This document shows positions 10,628 to 20,518 of a DNA stretch of 64,000 bases, one piece after another. The notes below the pieces were generated by a model. The model was not told where the DNA came from and did not search any database. It saw only the letters and a list, made by a program, of their open reading frames with translations. The stretch is taken from the NCBI GenBank assembly GCA_001695595.3, contig MBPM02000022.1, positions 186,001 to 250,000 on the forward strand. The letters are read 5' to 3'. Both the position numbers and the translations under genes were made by a program. The first letter of the stretch is position 1. Each line of letters starts with the position of its first letter. This DNA comes from Plasmopara viticola. Its lineage: Eukaryota; Oomycota; Peronosporomycetes; Peronosporales; Peronosporaceae.

Positions 10628-13380
10628 CTATAGTATTACCATCCTCAAGCTTACGTCGTAGAAATACGATCGCGCTGTCTTCATTCGACTGTATGTGATG
10701 GTAGATTTAGTCTCTTTTGATAGTCTTAAACCTTTGTTGGTACGTTGGAGTGTGATACGATCCCGCACAACAGTCTCGAACTCCTTTGGACTCAGCACAT
10801 CGCTATTACGACCCTGCTGCACACCCTTGGTTGAAACCTTGAGCTTGTACAGTGAGATGGGGGTCATCTCACTGGAAACTGCTTCAAGTGTGCTGGTGTA
10901 TGAATATCACACTCGAGAAAGCCGAAAATCTTATCTTTATTTATGTTCTTGACACTTTCTGGACAAGCTTCGACAGTTGTAAGTCGTCCACATGGCATGC
11001 TATTACCGAGAGCCCAAAGGTACAGAGCATTAGCATCGTACTCGATCACCTTCTTACACAGCTGATCACCACGAATCATAGTCTCGTTGCGTTTAGCAAG
11101 TCGGTTGAAGATGATTGATGGACCACCGGCAATATTACTGTTTACCTTAGTATGAAACCCTTCTCCTCATTGTCAATGATATAGATCAGTCTGCCTGAGT
11201 TGTTGATCTCAAGCAGCTTCTTGTAACCGAAACCCTCGGGAGACATATCCTCACAAGCGGTGTTGCCCTTCACACAGCCAATCAAAATGTTGCCGTCGAT
11301 GTGGCCAAGTGCGATCAGCTGAATCGGTATCAGCACTTAACTAACAGTAGCACAGACTGCACAGATACTTTTGCTTTTGTATTCAAGTGATCGACTCTCA
11401 TAACAATCCCCACTTTGTCTTTACATCCTATCCCTTGTATCCACCCCATTAATTGGCTGGAAATTGGAACGCGTTAGCTAATTTTTTCTCCGGATATTGG
11501 AGATTGTTCTATACATAACCTTCTCTGGAAGACCAGGTAGCAGCACTCCATCTGTAAATATATCCAGATCAAAACGCTCATAGAGTTCTCGCTGAGTCTT
11601 GAATGCCTTGGCGAATAGGAGTGCGTCAAGATTGTTGTACCAAACCAGCAGGTCCTTGATCGACTTCATCCCATGGTGTCCCTACACGAATTGTATACGC
11701 TTATAGTCAGCATCGGTAATACTTGTCCCACGGAGCTTGCTGCCAAAAGCTTTCTTAGCCGGAATGGTTGTCTGATCTGGCACATTAAACTCGGTGAAGT
11801 ACTTAGACGGGAAGAGATCCTTGCCAAAATCACAGATACATCTAGTTTTTTCATCATATTTGTAGCCACCAAGAAACATTGTAAGCTAATTATCGTAGCT
11901 GGTCCCTGCCGCCACAAGTCCTAATATCGAGCGTTTTCATGTCCGATGTAGCAATGCACATATAGTTTGGATCTTTGATGACAGATTTGATGTCGTCGGT
12001 ACCGATGACGGCAAGCAAACCCTTTTTGATTAGGTTTATATCGTATCGACCAGATAAAAAATCGAATACTGGTACCTGGTCAAGCTGCTGCTTAAACCTG
12101 CTATAGTCAGACCGCTGCTTGCCGAATCCAAGAACGCTACGGAAGTCGAAGAAGCAGGCATACTTCCCTTCCTTGATCCAATCGTTCGCTTGAGGCATCT
12201 TGTAGATCGTACTAAGCACGCACCAGCCATACCAGTCAAGCCGTGAGCATTGATAAACTTTTGTAGAAGCGACTTGTACTTATTGACATTGTACTGCTGA
12301 ATCTTCACATATGCATTATCGATAAATTGAAACATATCCGTGAGCAACACTTTCTGACCATCATTTACAGACAACGCACCTTAAAAAACTGGGTTTAAAT
12401 CTACATCTACATGCACTTGATGCAGTGAAGCTATTCTTCCTACGACTATCCGCGACAATAAGCACCTTCCCCAGGACCAACAACAAAAGTGGGTTGCACT
12501 GTATCGCGTGGTACTTGAATTAGCATGCTTAGAAAGATCCTCGTCGGAACCAATCTCAGGTTAAGGAAGTGTTTGTGAGGCGCTGTTCTTACAAGGGTAT
12601 CAGCTTTACGCTTAGTCTATTCGGTAGCTACAAACCAACTGATCTTTTACAGCTCGACACTCGAAAAATGCTTTTGATTAAGTATCAACGTCGTCTCTAT
12701 GGATATAAAGACCGGTGATGTTGAGTGTATCCGTCGTTCGGAGAGAGAGGGTATGGTTATGGATTATCTTTTCCATGATTGCCATGTTCTATATCAAGAC
12801 GATTGATCTTATCCGGCCCAAGTACCAATGCCCAAACCATGAGATGATTTTCGTTAGCTCAGCAAAGCTACGGACCCGTAGCAAAAAAATCAGTGTGAGC
12901 TCGTTAACATCAAAATTTCCCAGCTGAATCACCAGCTCCGAGTACTATCCGACCAATGCCAATCAAGCATTCGATTATGAATTCTGATCGGAATACCGAT
13001 CGATTTATTAATTTCGACTTCGAGGTCAAATCTAAGCCTACCGCGACTCAACACGGTAAAATACTATTTTCACGAATGAAACATTCCTGTGTCAGTATCA
13101 GTAGCTAATAGCTTGACCGAGGCTTCAGCTTATACCCCGAGTTGGAGCACTTAAGCGTGTTGACCAACTATACCGACCTGGTCTCTGCAATTACTTTCTT
13201 ACGCAGATCGGATTAACTGTTGAATGTAACAGGGGTCTTGAACGCGTAGGTATTAACCAGATTACGGTGCGGTACTGAGTGAAATTTGCATCCGTTAGGC
13301 TTACGAGATCGCCAAGGGCAATGTTCGCCTTAAAAGCGTTAGTTTTGCTAGCAAGCACGTTTTCGAGCTTGTCGTAGAAC
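10628..13380 (-). pseudogene. Protein-primed family B DNA polymerase, decayed
   Basis: Reading leftward, the minus strand shows successive polymerase segments in shifting frames: FYDKLENVLASKTNAFK (from 13379), SGRYDINLIK (about 12063-12034, exonuclease Exo II type N/SxxYD), LFPSKYFTEFN (11840s), DLLVWYNN and FDLDIFTDG (11669-11540), GHIDGNILIGCVKGNTAC (about 11310-11250), GGPSIIFNRLAKRNET (11120s), YDANALYLW (about 11040-11014, palm motif A, DxxSLYP type) and FGFLECDIHTP (10900s). A final block ends at 10628. Order and spacing match DNA_pol_B_2 polymerases of Polintons, linear plasmids and virus-like elements, which start synthesis from a terminal protein. The catalytic YxDTDS motif C was not found, and at least five frameshifts or stops are present. 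The N-terminal limit (12.4-13.4 kb) is less certain than the core. Confidence 0.75.
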
Positions 13381-13691
13381 TAAGAAGGCTGGATTCCTTA
13401 ATACAGGTGCATAGTAATTTTGTTGTAACAAAATACTGAGGGTCAGTCTTTTACTTCGGGGGCATGTGCTTCTTCAGAGATCCTGTACTGCTTAGCTACC
13501 AGCTTCTGGTTGGTAGGGCGGAAAACGCTGATGACTAAAACCATCAGTTCTCCCGCGTTCCTCAAAAGGCTAGGTGCTGCTTCAGCGAACAGCATTAATC
13601 TTCAGTGTCTTTAGGCCTCCGAGTTCGTATGCAAAACATCTCGCCTAATAATGCTTGGCGATATTATTATCGTGGAAATGACTCTATAATC

Positions 13692-13767
13692 GTTGGATCT
13701 TGTAACAGGATCGCCTTTAAATCTTACCCAATATAGATTTAAAGGCGATCCTGTTACAAGATCCAAC
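13692..13767. repeat. Perfect hairpin, 33-bp arms
   Basis: Arms 13692-13724 and 13735-13767 are exact reverse complements around a 10-nt loop. It is the longest perfect palindrome noticed in the window. It lies just beyond the polymerase remnant, with no obvious gene end or terminator role. A smaller 10-bp hairpin lies at 13904-13926. Confidence 0.92.
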
Positions 13768-14300
13768 TCATAAAAATATAATTATTTCGAAATTGTTTGT
13801 TTAAATACGTGGGGTAGGGTCAGTCACGCGTCTGCAACCAGCAATAATATTATGGATCGTGAGCCTTGACCCAATTCAATTTCTTATCTTTGTACTTGTT
13901 TTGCCTCCAAGAATCGTTCTTGGAGGTAAAGTACGAGCTAAATCCAGTCTGGAGGCTCCAGATACGATATCGCCCTCAAATTGGAAGTAGGAGTCCTCCT
14001 AATTGCGGCTCTGGATATTGCTTCCTCTAAATGCTAACCTCGTCTCACTAAAAGAAGTCAGACCACGGTCTCGACACCCTTACAAAATTTAAAGCTACCT
14101 CGGTACCGACATTGGCGGCCAAGACATACCTCATAGTGTTCACCAAAACGCTTTACACTTTCCAAACCAACGAAGTGATGTTTTCATCCTTGTCGATAAC
14201 AAGGAAGTGTCGCTTGATAGGGGTGTTGCAATGACGCCGTGAGTTGACATTAGGAGGGCACTAATATATTTGTTTTTTGCCTCAAGCCATCCATGAACCC

Positions 14301-14690
14301 TCGTCATTTACTGCATGCCAGAATCAGTTAGACAACTGATTTTGGCCTAGGTCGCCGAGGGCATCCTTTAAGTCGCAAGCGGGGCGTCAGTCATTGTTCT
14401 CTATCTTCTATGTGGTAAAAAAAAATAATTAGCTAAGTTCGGTTGCTGTGTTAAGTTCGGCCTCGTTGCTGTGAAGTTCGTCTTTCGGCGTGTACGAATG
14501 TGGTCCCTCTTCTTATCGTCATACCCTTTCTGATAGAATAGACGAGCTTCACGTGTGCACTAATAGTAGCGCTTCTGAGCTGCCTTGATGCGCTCTTTGT
14601 TCGCGAGATATTGGTCGGGTGAGGATGCATTATAAACTTTATAATTGGTCAATTAGTTGTTAAAGTGTCTCACGCAAAAGTAAATTTACT
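14301..14690. other. Gap without a supportable gene
   Basis: Nothing recognisable apart from a short imperfect direct repeat (AAGTTCGG...GTTGCTGTG) at about 14440-14480. Confidence 0.6.
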
Positions 14691-14694
14691 TCTT

Positions 14695-15857
14695 TCATCC
14701 ACGACCATCATTGCGGAACAATTTGCGTGGATCTCCTTCCACTGGCGCTATATAATCACCTTCGGTATCAGGCGATAACGAAGACGGTAATTTGGGGACT
14801 ACTCCTAGAGATGTGAAGCCATAAAATTGATACTGCTCGTTCTTCACTGAGCCATCAAGTTCACCACCAATTAATCCCTCTAATACTCCCCTTTTGGTGC
14901 ACACCATCGCGCTTCCAGATAGACCAGGAGCTGACAAAAAAGAAAGAATGATTTGGTGCCCGCTCCAACCGGTGATTTTAGCTGGAATGGTGGCGTAAGC
15001 GTGACCAAAATGTTGGTCCTAAAAAGCGCTAGGAAATCCGAACACGTCAACACTCATCGTGTCATACACCTTAAAGGGACATTTTACACCAAACGAGCTT
15101 GTTCTCTCGTGGCACAGCAACTTTGAAGATTGCGAAGTCGAACGCAGCCGAACTGCGCCAGCATGTGTCCTTGTCGAGGCTGATAGGATTGACTTCTTCC
15201 GGCTTCGTCGTATCGGAGATTCCTTTTCCTTCCACTTGTCTTCAATGAAGGCTGAAGTCTCAAATACCGTTTAAATTTAAACTTAAGGCAGCACTCAAGT
15301 AATCAGCGAATGTTGCGTCTGTCCACAGGTGCAAGTTCGTCCTAAGATACAAATGAGTCGGCGTTTGATCCAGAACCAGTGCCGTTCCTACGCACACATC
15401 TTCCGAGGAAACTCGCACAATTGACTTCCACATATTCAATTGAACATCGGTATCCACGGTGCACAAGTCCTTCGCGCTCCATGCGTCATCATCTCCCGTA
15501 GACCGTGGAAGCACCGCTAGCACGTGGATCTGGCGAGTTGATGGAGGATCCAGTCCGATCAGCACGTCATCCAGCGAATCTTCTCCCTGTAACTCGTTGC
15601 CTTTATTCGTGAGCGCTTCGATGAAAGCAGTCTTTTCAACCTTTTTCAGCTTCTTTACGTATTCCGAGCGAGAAGAGAGTCACTCGTCGTCCGTTTTCTT
15701 TGCCAGGAAGAGCTGCAGGTGCTTCGTCACCCGTAATACTCGTTGCGATCTCCGCCTTGATCGCCTTTTCCAAGACATCCGCCGAGTCGTCCTCGTCAAC
15801 TTGCCCCGAAAACACGCTTCCTGCCACACCAACGATCGCACAGAAGAGCTTCACTAT
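14695..15857 (-). pseudogene. Crinkler (CRN) effector with trypsin-like serine protease C-terminus, broken
   Basis: CRN proteins are oomycete effectors with a ubiquitin-like N-terminal header and variable C-terminal domains. The header is clear: VKLFCAIVGVAGS at the start, the signature LQLFLAKK (15718-15698), then KTAFIEALTNKGNELQGED and IHVLAVLP, the usual end of the N-terminal region. After it, a chymotrypsin-fold protease is recognisable by its triad regions: TNLHLW (His), AAFDFAIF (Asp) and APGLSGSAM (nucleophile Ser). Defects: the expected initiator ATG is ATA (15857-15855); a frameshift lies just before LQLFLAKK; there is a stop at 15682-15680, two in-frame stops in the protease between the His and Asp motifs, and another stop plus frameshift between Asp and Ser. 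The last block ends at 14695. All three catalytic residues survive, so decay looks fairly recent. It stands alone between a dead mobile element and a secreted-protein gene. Confidence 0.8.
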
Positions 15858-15900
15858 CTGGAAGAAGAAGAAGGAGCGGATTTCTGGACGTATTTAAGCG

Positions 15901-15907
15901 GAAATGA
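15901..15907 (-). promoter_or_regulatory. Inr-like motif upstream of the CRN pseudogene
   Basis: TCATTTC on the minus strand matches the oomycete initiator consensus YCAYTYY, about 45 bp upstream of the ancestral start codon. The promoter may be intact although the start codon is lost. Confidence 0.4.
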
Positions 15908-16530
15908 AGGCCATACCTTCAACCAACGGCGAGTCTCGCTGCTCTGAACTACGTAACTTTTCGATGGCATTAATTACTGTATAGTTTGATGAGCGGCTCT
16001 AAAACGACCCTCACATCCAAAAGACATTGACTTTAGTCTCAGAAAACGAGAGCATTCAAAACTACTTCGGGCGAGAGGTTGTGTCGTAAAAAAAAAGTCG
16101 TGCGCTTAGCCCTATTCGCCATTTTACTACGCGTTAGCCCTATTCCTCTTGATATATAACGCTAAGAAAAAAACCTGCCGGTAAAATGTGCTGGCCATTA
16201 CTACTTACGTGCGCGCGCACTCCACAAGCGAGCAGATCGCATTTGAAAAGGGCAGAGCGTGGTTTCCTATACCTTCTTTTGTGCGTCATCGTAGATCACA
16301 GTAGCTCGACTGAAGGTTAAAAGTAAAATGATGCGGAAGGTCCAAGTTTAAATTGACAAGAACCGCTGTTTGGCTGTAAAGAAGCTTGAAGGTGCAACAA
16401 CAACTTTGACCTTAAAAAATGTCGTCCAGTAATTAATACAAAGAAACTTTTTCTCGGTGGTATTAAAATTACAAACTTTATCGATACAGATGCAGTGTAA
16501 AGGACTTGTACCACGAAAGTTGGCACCCAT
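15908..16530. other. Intergenic, no gene seen
   Basis: Intergenic DNA between the CRN upstream region and the 3' end of the secreted protein gene. A short near-repeat (TTAGCCCTATTC, twice, at about 16110-16145) is the only structure noticed. Confidence 0.6.
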
Positions 16531-17073
16531 TCACGGGGTCAAGACGTCGACGAATGTCTCCAAGTATGCTGTCGATTTCTTGTGCTGCTTATACAGCGCA
16601 AAGCCGGCGACAGCCGCAACGCACGCGGCGACAGCGCCAATAGAAGCCAAGAGACCGGTCATATTGTTTGTTGAGCTAGTAGGCTCCGAGGATAACGATA
16701 TAGAGTTGGAGACGGTGTTGGCCTTTTCAGCGTGAATCGTCACGTTGGTAGCACTTTCGTCTAAGGAGGGTACACAGCCCCAAGCGCCATTTTCGATGAC
16801 TTGGCACGTGGCGTTCACAGGCAGCACGCAAGAGTTTTCGCTGGAATAACTGGGCAGATTGCTGTGGCAGTCGGTCGAAGATACGTCCCCCATGACAGGG
16901 CATTGCGACCCAGCGGGCTTTGGGCCCGATCCGCTACAGATAGGGCCTTGGATGCAGTAGGTAGCGTCGCCCTTCACACTCACTTTAAGACATTCAGAGC
17001 TCGAGAAAGTGTGAGCTGCCGACATCCCAACCAGAACCGTCACTGTCATGGTTGCGATCGAAAATGTCTTCAT
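16531..17073 (-). CDS. Secreted, cysteine-rich, single-pass membrane-anchored protein
   Basis: 180 residues from ATG at 17073-17071. An N-terminal signal peptide (MKTFSIATMTVTVLVGMSAAH) precedes an ectodomain of about 90 residues with ten cysteines in a spaced pattern (ECLKVSV, ATYCIQGPICSGSG, SQCPVMGD, TDCHSNL, NSCVLPVNATCQV, WGCVPS). A Ser/Thr-rich stretch with N-glycosylation sites and one transmembrane helix (about residues 138-161) follow, then a short basic cytoplasmic tail. The ectodomain resembles conserved oomycete surface proteins of unknown function; I cannot name a family. The frame is intact and the start is supported by an Inr-like motif 64 bp upstream. It is probably a cell-surface or wall-associated protein. 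An effector role is possible, but the membrane anchor argues against a freely secreted effector. Confidence 0.82.
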   Translation of the reverse strand: MKTFSIATMTVTVLVGMSAAHTFSSSECLKVSVKGDATYCIQGPICSGSGPKPAGSQCPVMGDVSSTDCHSNLPSYSSENSCVLPVNATCQVIENGAWGCVPSLDESATNVTIHAEKANTVSNSISLSSEPTSSTNNMTGLLASIGAVAACVAAVAGFALYKQHKKSTAYLETFVDVLTP

Positions 17074-17136
17074 GATGCTCCGGACTGAGAATTTACAATG
17101 AATGCAATGTCACGTCACCGTTAAAGTGTGATTGCG

Positions 17137-17143
17137 AGAATGA
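17137..17143 (-). promoter_or_regulatory. Inr-like motif of the secreted protein gene
   Basis: TCATTCT on the minus strand fits YCAYTYY and lies 64 bp upstream of the ATG at 17073, the usual distance for oomycete transcription starts. Confidence 0.45.
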
Positions 17144-17587
17144 GGGGCGTCATTGAGATGGGAGAAAAAGGCAGATGGTTTGTGTGCAATGGTATGATTA
17201 ATGCTCCGCTAGGTGTGAAGTAATCCGGCTTCAAACCCAAAGTACGACCTGACCATCTGTGCATTCGTAGCGCATACTGTGGCTGTCCATTGCAATTGAC
17301 GTTAGATCGTTGCGCGAGGATTGGTCGTCCGGCAGATGATATTGGCCGGCATACAATATATTGATACTGAGGCGAAAGGCAAGTGTTGGCAAGATTCAAC
17401 AACGAGGCCCTCATGGGTGCAGCTACATTGGCCTCTCTTATAGCTAGACGTTTAATTAATAAACGGAAGACAGCCGCAAATTTTATAACATCATCAGGTA
17501 GTCACGTCAGCGCTTAAAACGACTCCACACCTTTGCATTCACAGAGCCATTTGCAGGGTGTGAGGACTCGTTACCCATTAATTGGCC

Positions 17588-17700
17588 GCGAGCACCCTAG
17601 TGGTGAGCACCCTATTGGTGAGCGCCCTTATGGTGAGCACCCTATTGGTGAGCGCCCTTATGGTGAGCACCCTAATAGTGAGCGCCCTTATGGTGAGCAC
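17588..17700 (+). repeat. 15-bp minisatellite, about 7.5 copies
   Basis: Tandem 15-mers of consensus GTGAGCRCCCTWWTG, with A and G variants alternating so that the higher-order period is 30 bp. Because the unit is a multiple of three it stays open in all phases and creates an apparent ORF (STLLVSALMV repeats) at 17582-17824. I regard that as a by-product, not a gene. Confidence 0.9.
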
Positions 17701-17972
17701 TAATATCATGCCCTTTTTCATGCGAAAATTCGGTGCGGAAAAGGTTTATTCGGCGACCACTTCGCAAGTTGTGGTAAACAATCCGACGATAATATTGCCC
17801 TTTTTATTGTTAAGAAAAAAATAAAATTGGAGCTAATGGGGTATGGTGTAATCCAGAGCGCTGCGCCCTCTAAAACGTGTGTGATCGATTTGACAACGAC
17901 AACGTGTCGTTTCTTCGAAGCTTCCAGTCTTGCACGCTAGAAAAGCATAGGAGTATAGCATTAACCTCTTTG

Positions 17973-18050
17973 AGTTTAAGCGGTCGAGCGGTGGAAGGCG
18001 CTAGTTTTTGGCACTGGTCGAAAGGTGGGATCGAATCCAACCATTTCGCT
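17973..18050 (+). pseudogene. tRNA-like relic (Leu/Ser-type body)
   Basis: The segment shows an A-box-like GTCGAGCGGTGG, a 5-bp anticodon stem with loop TTTTGGC (anticodon UUG if numbered normally), a short variable arm, and a B-box-like GGATCGAATCC with one mismatch in the T stem. The 5' acceptor strand does not pair with the 3' side, so it is unlikely to be functional. It could be a pseudo-tRNA or the head of a tRNA-derived SINE. Confidence 0.35.
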
Positions 18051-18592
18051 ATCGACCCTGTAATTGTCACTCAACCCGGGATGTGAACATTAGAACAGAA
18101 TGCGAAAATGTTAATAGCTATCCGACCCGTGTCTAGGACCGGGTTCCGTCCTCCTTATTACACTATAAAACGGTTTTGGACCCAACTATCACGCGTCCAT
18201 TATGGGTGCAGGTCGACACACTTCTTGTGATATGATAGCTTGTTCACCTGGGCATTGTTATGTGTTTAACTTTGTCATTGATGAGCATCTAGATAGTTTG
18301 CCAAGTGCGTATGTACGAGTACATGTTTAGCCCATTAAATGAAGCCTTGAGTGCCCAAATTTCATCTTCGTTTCACTTGAATTTGATACCGTTGCTATTC
18401 CCCTTTATACTTGGTAAACTTGTACGACAAGTTTACAATCTGCTTCTATCCATGCCAAAATGACCAATAAAAATTGGCCTGATTTTCTCGAGAGCGCTCG
18501 ATTTTGCGGTAGTTCATGTAAATCATGTTGCAAGGCTTTGCATTTTCTCATCAAGTCGCAATTGTCGTCGGCGCCTTAGCTCCCTATCCGAG
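18051..18592. other. 5' flank of the MULE transposase gene
   Basis: No ORF. It contains a small palindrome CCAATAAAAATTGG near 18465 and an imperfect one (CTCGAGAGCGCTCGA) at about 18488. No long terminal inverted repeat partner was recognised downstream of the transposase. Confidence 0.5.
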
Positions 18593-20518
18593 ATGCCGCG
18601 CACCGTCAAGATGTCAGCGGACGCGCCGGGCGTGACGGTCAAGACCGCGGACGGTCGCGAGCTCACTTTGCGCCGTGGCTTGACGTTTCTAGACCGCCCG
18701 ACAGCCACCGCGTTCTTTCAAGACTTTGCCAAGGCCCAGAGCAAGCGCTTGATCATTGATAAGCGAAAATCAGGTGGCGCTCAGTACGAATACGTCTGTG
18801 CGAGCCGCTCGCCGCCGTGTCACTTCCGCATCAAGTTGCTCAAGAGTCGCAGCGCGCAGAGCTCGCACTTCTTTGTCAGTTCATTCATCGCACAGCACGC
18901 GCCCGACTGCGCGGGGGCGTCCAAGCTCACAGTACGCCAAGCGGCAGCCGTGCTCTTGGGTGACGCGGATGCCGCGTCAAGCTCTGCTGCAGCATGTAGC
19001 GTCTCGAGTGTGAAAGAGCTACAGAAACGATTGCAGCAATCCAGTGGCGAAACCATCTCGTCGAGGAAGGCGTACCGAGTACGGGATCGGATTCTGCGAT
19101 TGGCAGCTGGACAATTGACCAAGGGATTTCAACGACTAGAGAGTTTATTGCGGGGCTTTCAGAAAAAGAACCAGGGAGCCCACGTCGTGTTTGAAACGGA
19201 TCCGTCGTCCGAGATGTTTAAGCGAGCGTTTCTCGCCCACCCGTTTGCGGCATCGTACCAGCAATCGACTGGACTGCAGCCAGTCCTTGGAGTGGATACG
19301 GCCCCACTTGTGAGTGTCAATTATTGTGGTCAAATGTTTGTGCTCTTGGGGAAAGATGGCAACAATGAAGTGATCCCATTCTGTGTCGCAGTGGCACCAC
19401 AGCCAGACGTTGACAATTGGCGGTGGTTCTTAACGAATTGCCAGCAAGCCCAAGTGAATTTTTCCAATGCAGTCGTCATTGCCGACCGCACCAAGTCGCT
19501 TCTTGCCGCAACAGAAGGCCTTGGGGTGCTCGTGCGACAATGTACGCAGCACTTAATGACAAAGTTGAAAAACATGGTCAAGACCTTGCCGACAGAGCAA
19601 GTGGACGATTTGGTCCGACGGGCGCAGGCGGCAGACAGTGAATTGGAGTTTAGCTCGTGTCTCAGTATGATTGGCTTGACGTGTCCAACCGCAGAGAATT
19701 ACTTGCGGAGTCTGGATCCGCGGACGTGGGCCATCTTTTGCGTTGCGCAACAGATTAAATTGTACGGCTGGAACTCGACGCGCTTTTCTGCCGAGAAGCA
19801 TAAATCGTTGCTGACTCTTGCCCCGTACGATTTCATGCAACATTTCATGGAACAGTTTATGACTTTAAATTACAAGCAAAGTGTGCTGGCTAAAAAATGG
19901 ATCGAAGAAGGCAAACAATTTACGGAATACGCTGAGCAGCTTCTTGCAGAGCAGTACGAAGGTGCAAAATTTCAAGTCGTCCAGCCGTCGGACGAGGACG
20001 TCATCTTTGTCACGGAGTCTCGCTCGTTTCCGCCTCGGCGCTATCGTGTCGACCTTAACCGACGCGTGTGCTCATGCATGTATCTGTTTCAAATGGGCGT
20101 GCCATGTCGCCATTTTCTTGCTGGACTCGCATTCTTTAAACGTACGAAAGAAGAGGCAGAGTGTGTGGATAGGTGCTTTAGAACCAGCACCTTTGCGCAG
20201 CAGTACGATAGCCAGCGCACTGGCACGATTGAACTGTTACTGGACTCGGAACTGGAAGAAAATCACGCGGTCAAAGCCCCAATCATGGCACGCAAGCGTG
20301 GACGGCCGAAAAAGAAGCGAAGCCTTGCCGACGGTGATGCTATCATGACTCCTGCAGTTGCGACGGCTCTTTTAAACGGTGAGACGAGAAGGTCATTGAA
20401 TGGCAACGATGCTACCTCACAGCGGCGTTGCTCTACTTGTGGCAAGACGGGGCACAGCAAACGGACTTGTGATCAGAATGTTTCGGTTCCAGTTCCATTG
20501 GGGCCCAACTTGACGTAG
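18593..20518 (+). CDS. MULE-type transposase (MuDR/FAR1-like), intact
   Basis: 641 residues, uninterrupted. Domains in order: an N-terminal zinc-coordinating DNA-binding region (about residues 40-110, C/C/H/H-C spacing around YEYVCASRSPPCHF and HAPDC); the MULE RNase-H-fold catalytic region with GVDTAPL (about 233) and VIADRTKSL (about 293), followed by the C/H segment CTQHLMTKLK; a SWIM zinc finger VCSCMYLFQMGVPCRH (about 491-506); an AT-hook KRGRPKKKR (about 567); and a C-terminal zinc knuckle CSTCGKTGHSKRTC (about 613-626). MULE transposases cut and paste Mutator-like elements by binding their terminal inverted repeats; related domesticated proteins (FAR1/FHY3) act as transcription factors. 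The start follows from the frame and the conserved N-terminal region. I did not recognise flanking terminal inverted repeats, so this may be an autonomous element with unrecognised ends or a domesticated gene. Confidence 0.88.
   Translation: MPRTVKMSADAPGVTVKTADGRELTLRRGLTFLDRPTATAFFQDFAKAQSKRLIIDKRKSGGAQYEYVCASRSPPCHFRIKLLKSRSAQSSHFFVSSFIAQHAPDCAGASKLTVRQAAAVLLGDADAASSSAAACSVSSVKELQKRLQQSSGETISSRKAYRVRDRILRLAAGQLTKGFQRLESLLRGFQKKNQGAHVVFETDPSSEMFKRAFLAHPFAASYQQSTGLQPVLGVDTAPLVSVNYCGQMFVLLGKDGNNEVIPFCVAVAPQPDVDNWRWFLTNCQQAQVNFSNAVVIADRTKSLLAATEGLGVLVRQCTQHLMTKLKNMVKTLPTEQVDDLVRRAQAADSELEFSSCLSMIGLTCPTAENYLRSLDPRTWAIFCVAQQIKLYGWNSTRFSAEKHKSLLTLAPYDFMQHFMEQFMTLNYKQSVLAKKWIEEGKQFTEYAEQLLAEQYEGAKFQVVQPSDEDVIFVTESRSFPPRRYRVDLNRRVCSCMYLFQMGVPCRHFLAGLAFFKRTKEEAECVDRCFRTSTFAQQYDSQRTGTIELLLDSELEENHAVKAPIMARKRGRPKKKRSLADGDAIMTPAVATALLNGETRRSLNGNDATSQRRCSTCGKTGHSKRTCDQNVSVPVPLGPNLT

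Larger units (their letters stand above)
6900..14300 (-). mobile_element. Decayed Polinton/Maverick-like element
   Basis: All recognisable coding remnants in this interval lie on the minus strand and read leftward: family B DNA polymerase pieces (about 13380-10628), retrovirus-type integrase pieces (10271-9661), an unassigned ORF (9540-9226) and a longer unassigned ORF region (7948-6950). A protein-primed polymerase beside an integrase is the hallmark pair of Polinton/Maverick elements and their virus-like relatives. All pieces carry stops and frameshifts, so the copy is dead and old. I could not find terminal inverted repeats or a target duplication, and the limits given are only the outermost coding remnants. 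A protein-like stretch at about 14210-14040 on the same strand may also belong. Packaging ATPase, protease and capsid genes were not recognised. An endogenised dsDNA virus or a linear plasmid are alternatives; the integrase favours Polinton-like. Confidence 0.65.

Noticed and set aside
12715..12927. Plus-strand ORF of 70 codons in the polymerase region
   Set aside because: Hydrophobic but not family-like; the minus strand here carries protein-like code of the decayed element.
15059..15274. Plus-strand ORF over the protease part of the CRN pseudogene
   Set aside because: Antisense shadow; the minus strand has the catalytic Asp motif FDFAIF.
17121..17414. 97-codon minus-strand ORF upstream of the secreted protein gene
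   Set aside because: It overlaps the promoter region of that gene and has no domain or signal; treated as chance.
17582..17824. 80-codon ORF of STLLVSALMV repeats
   Set aside because: Generated by the 15-bp minisatellite; no start context or domain beyond the repeat.
17973..18050. Functional tRNA gene
   Set aside because: The acceptor strands do not pair and the T stem has a mismatch; kept only as a relic.
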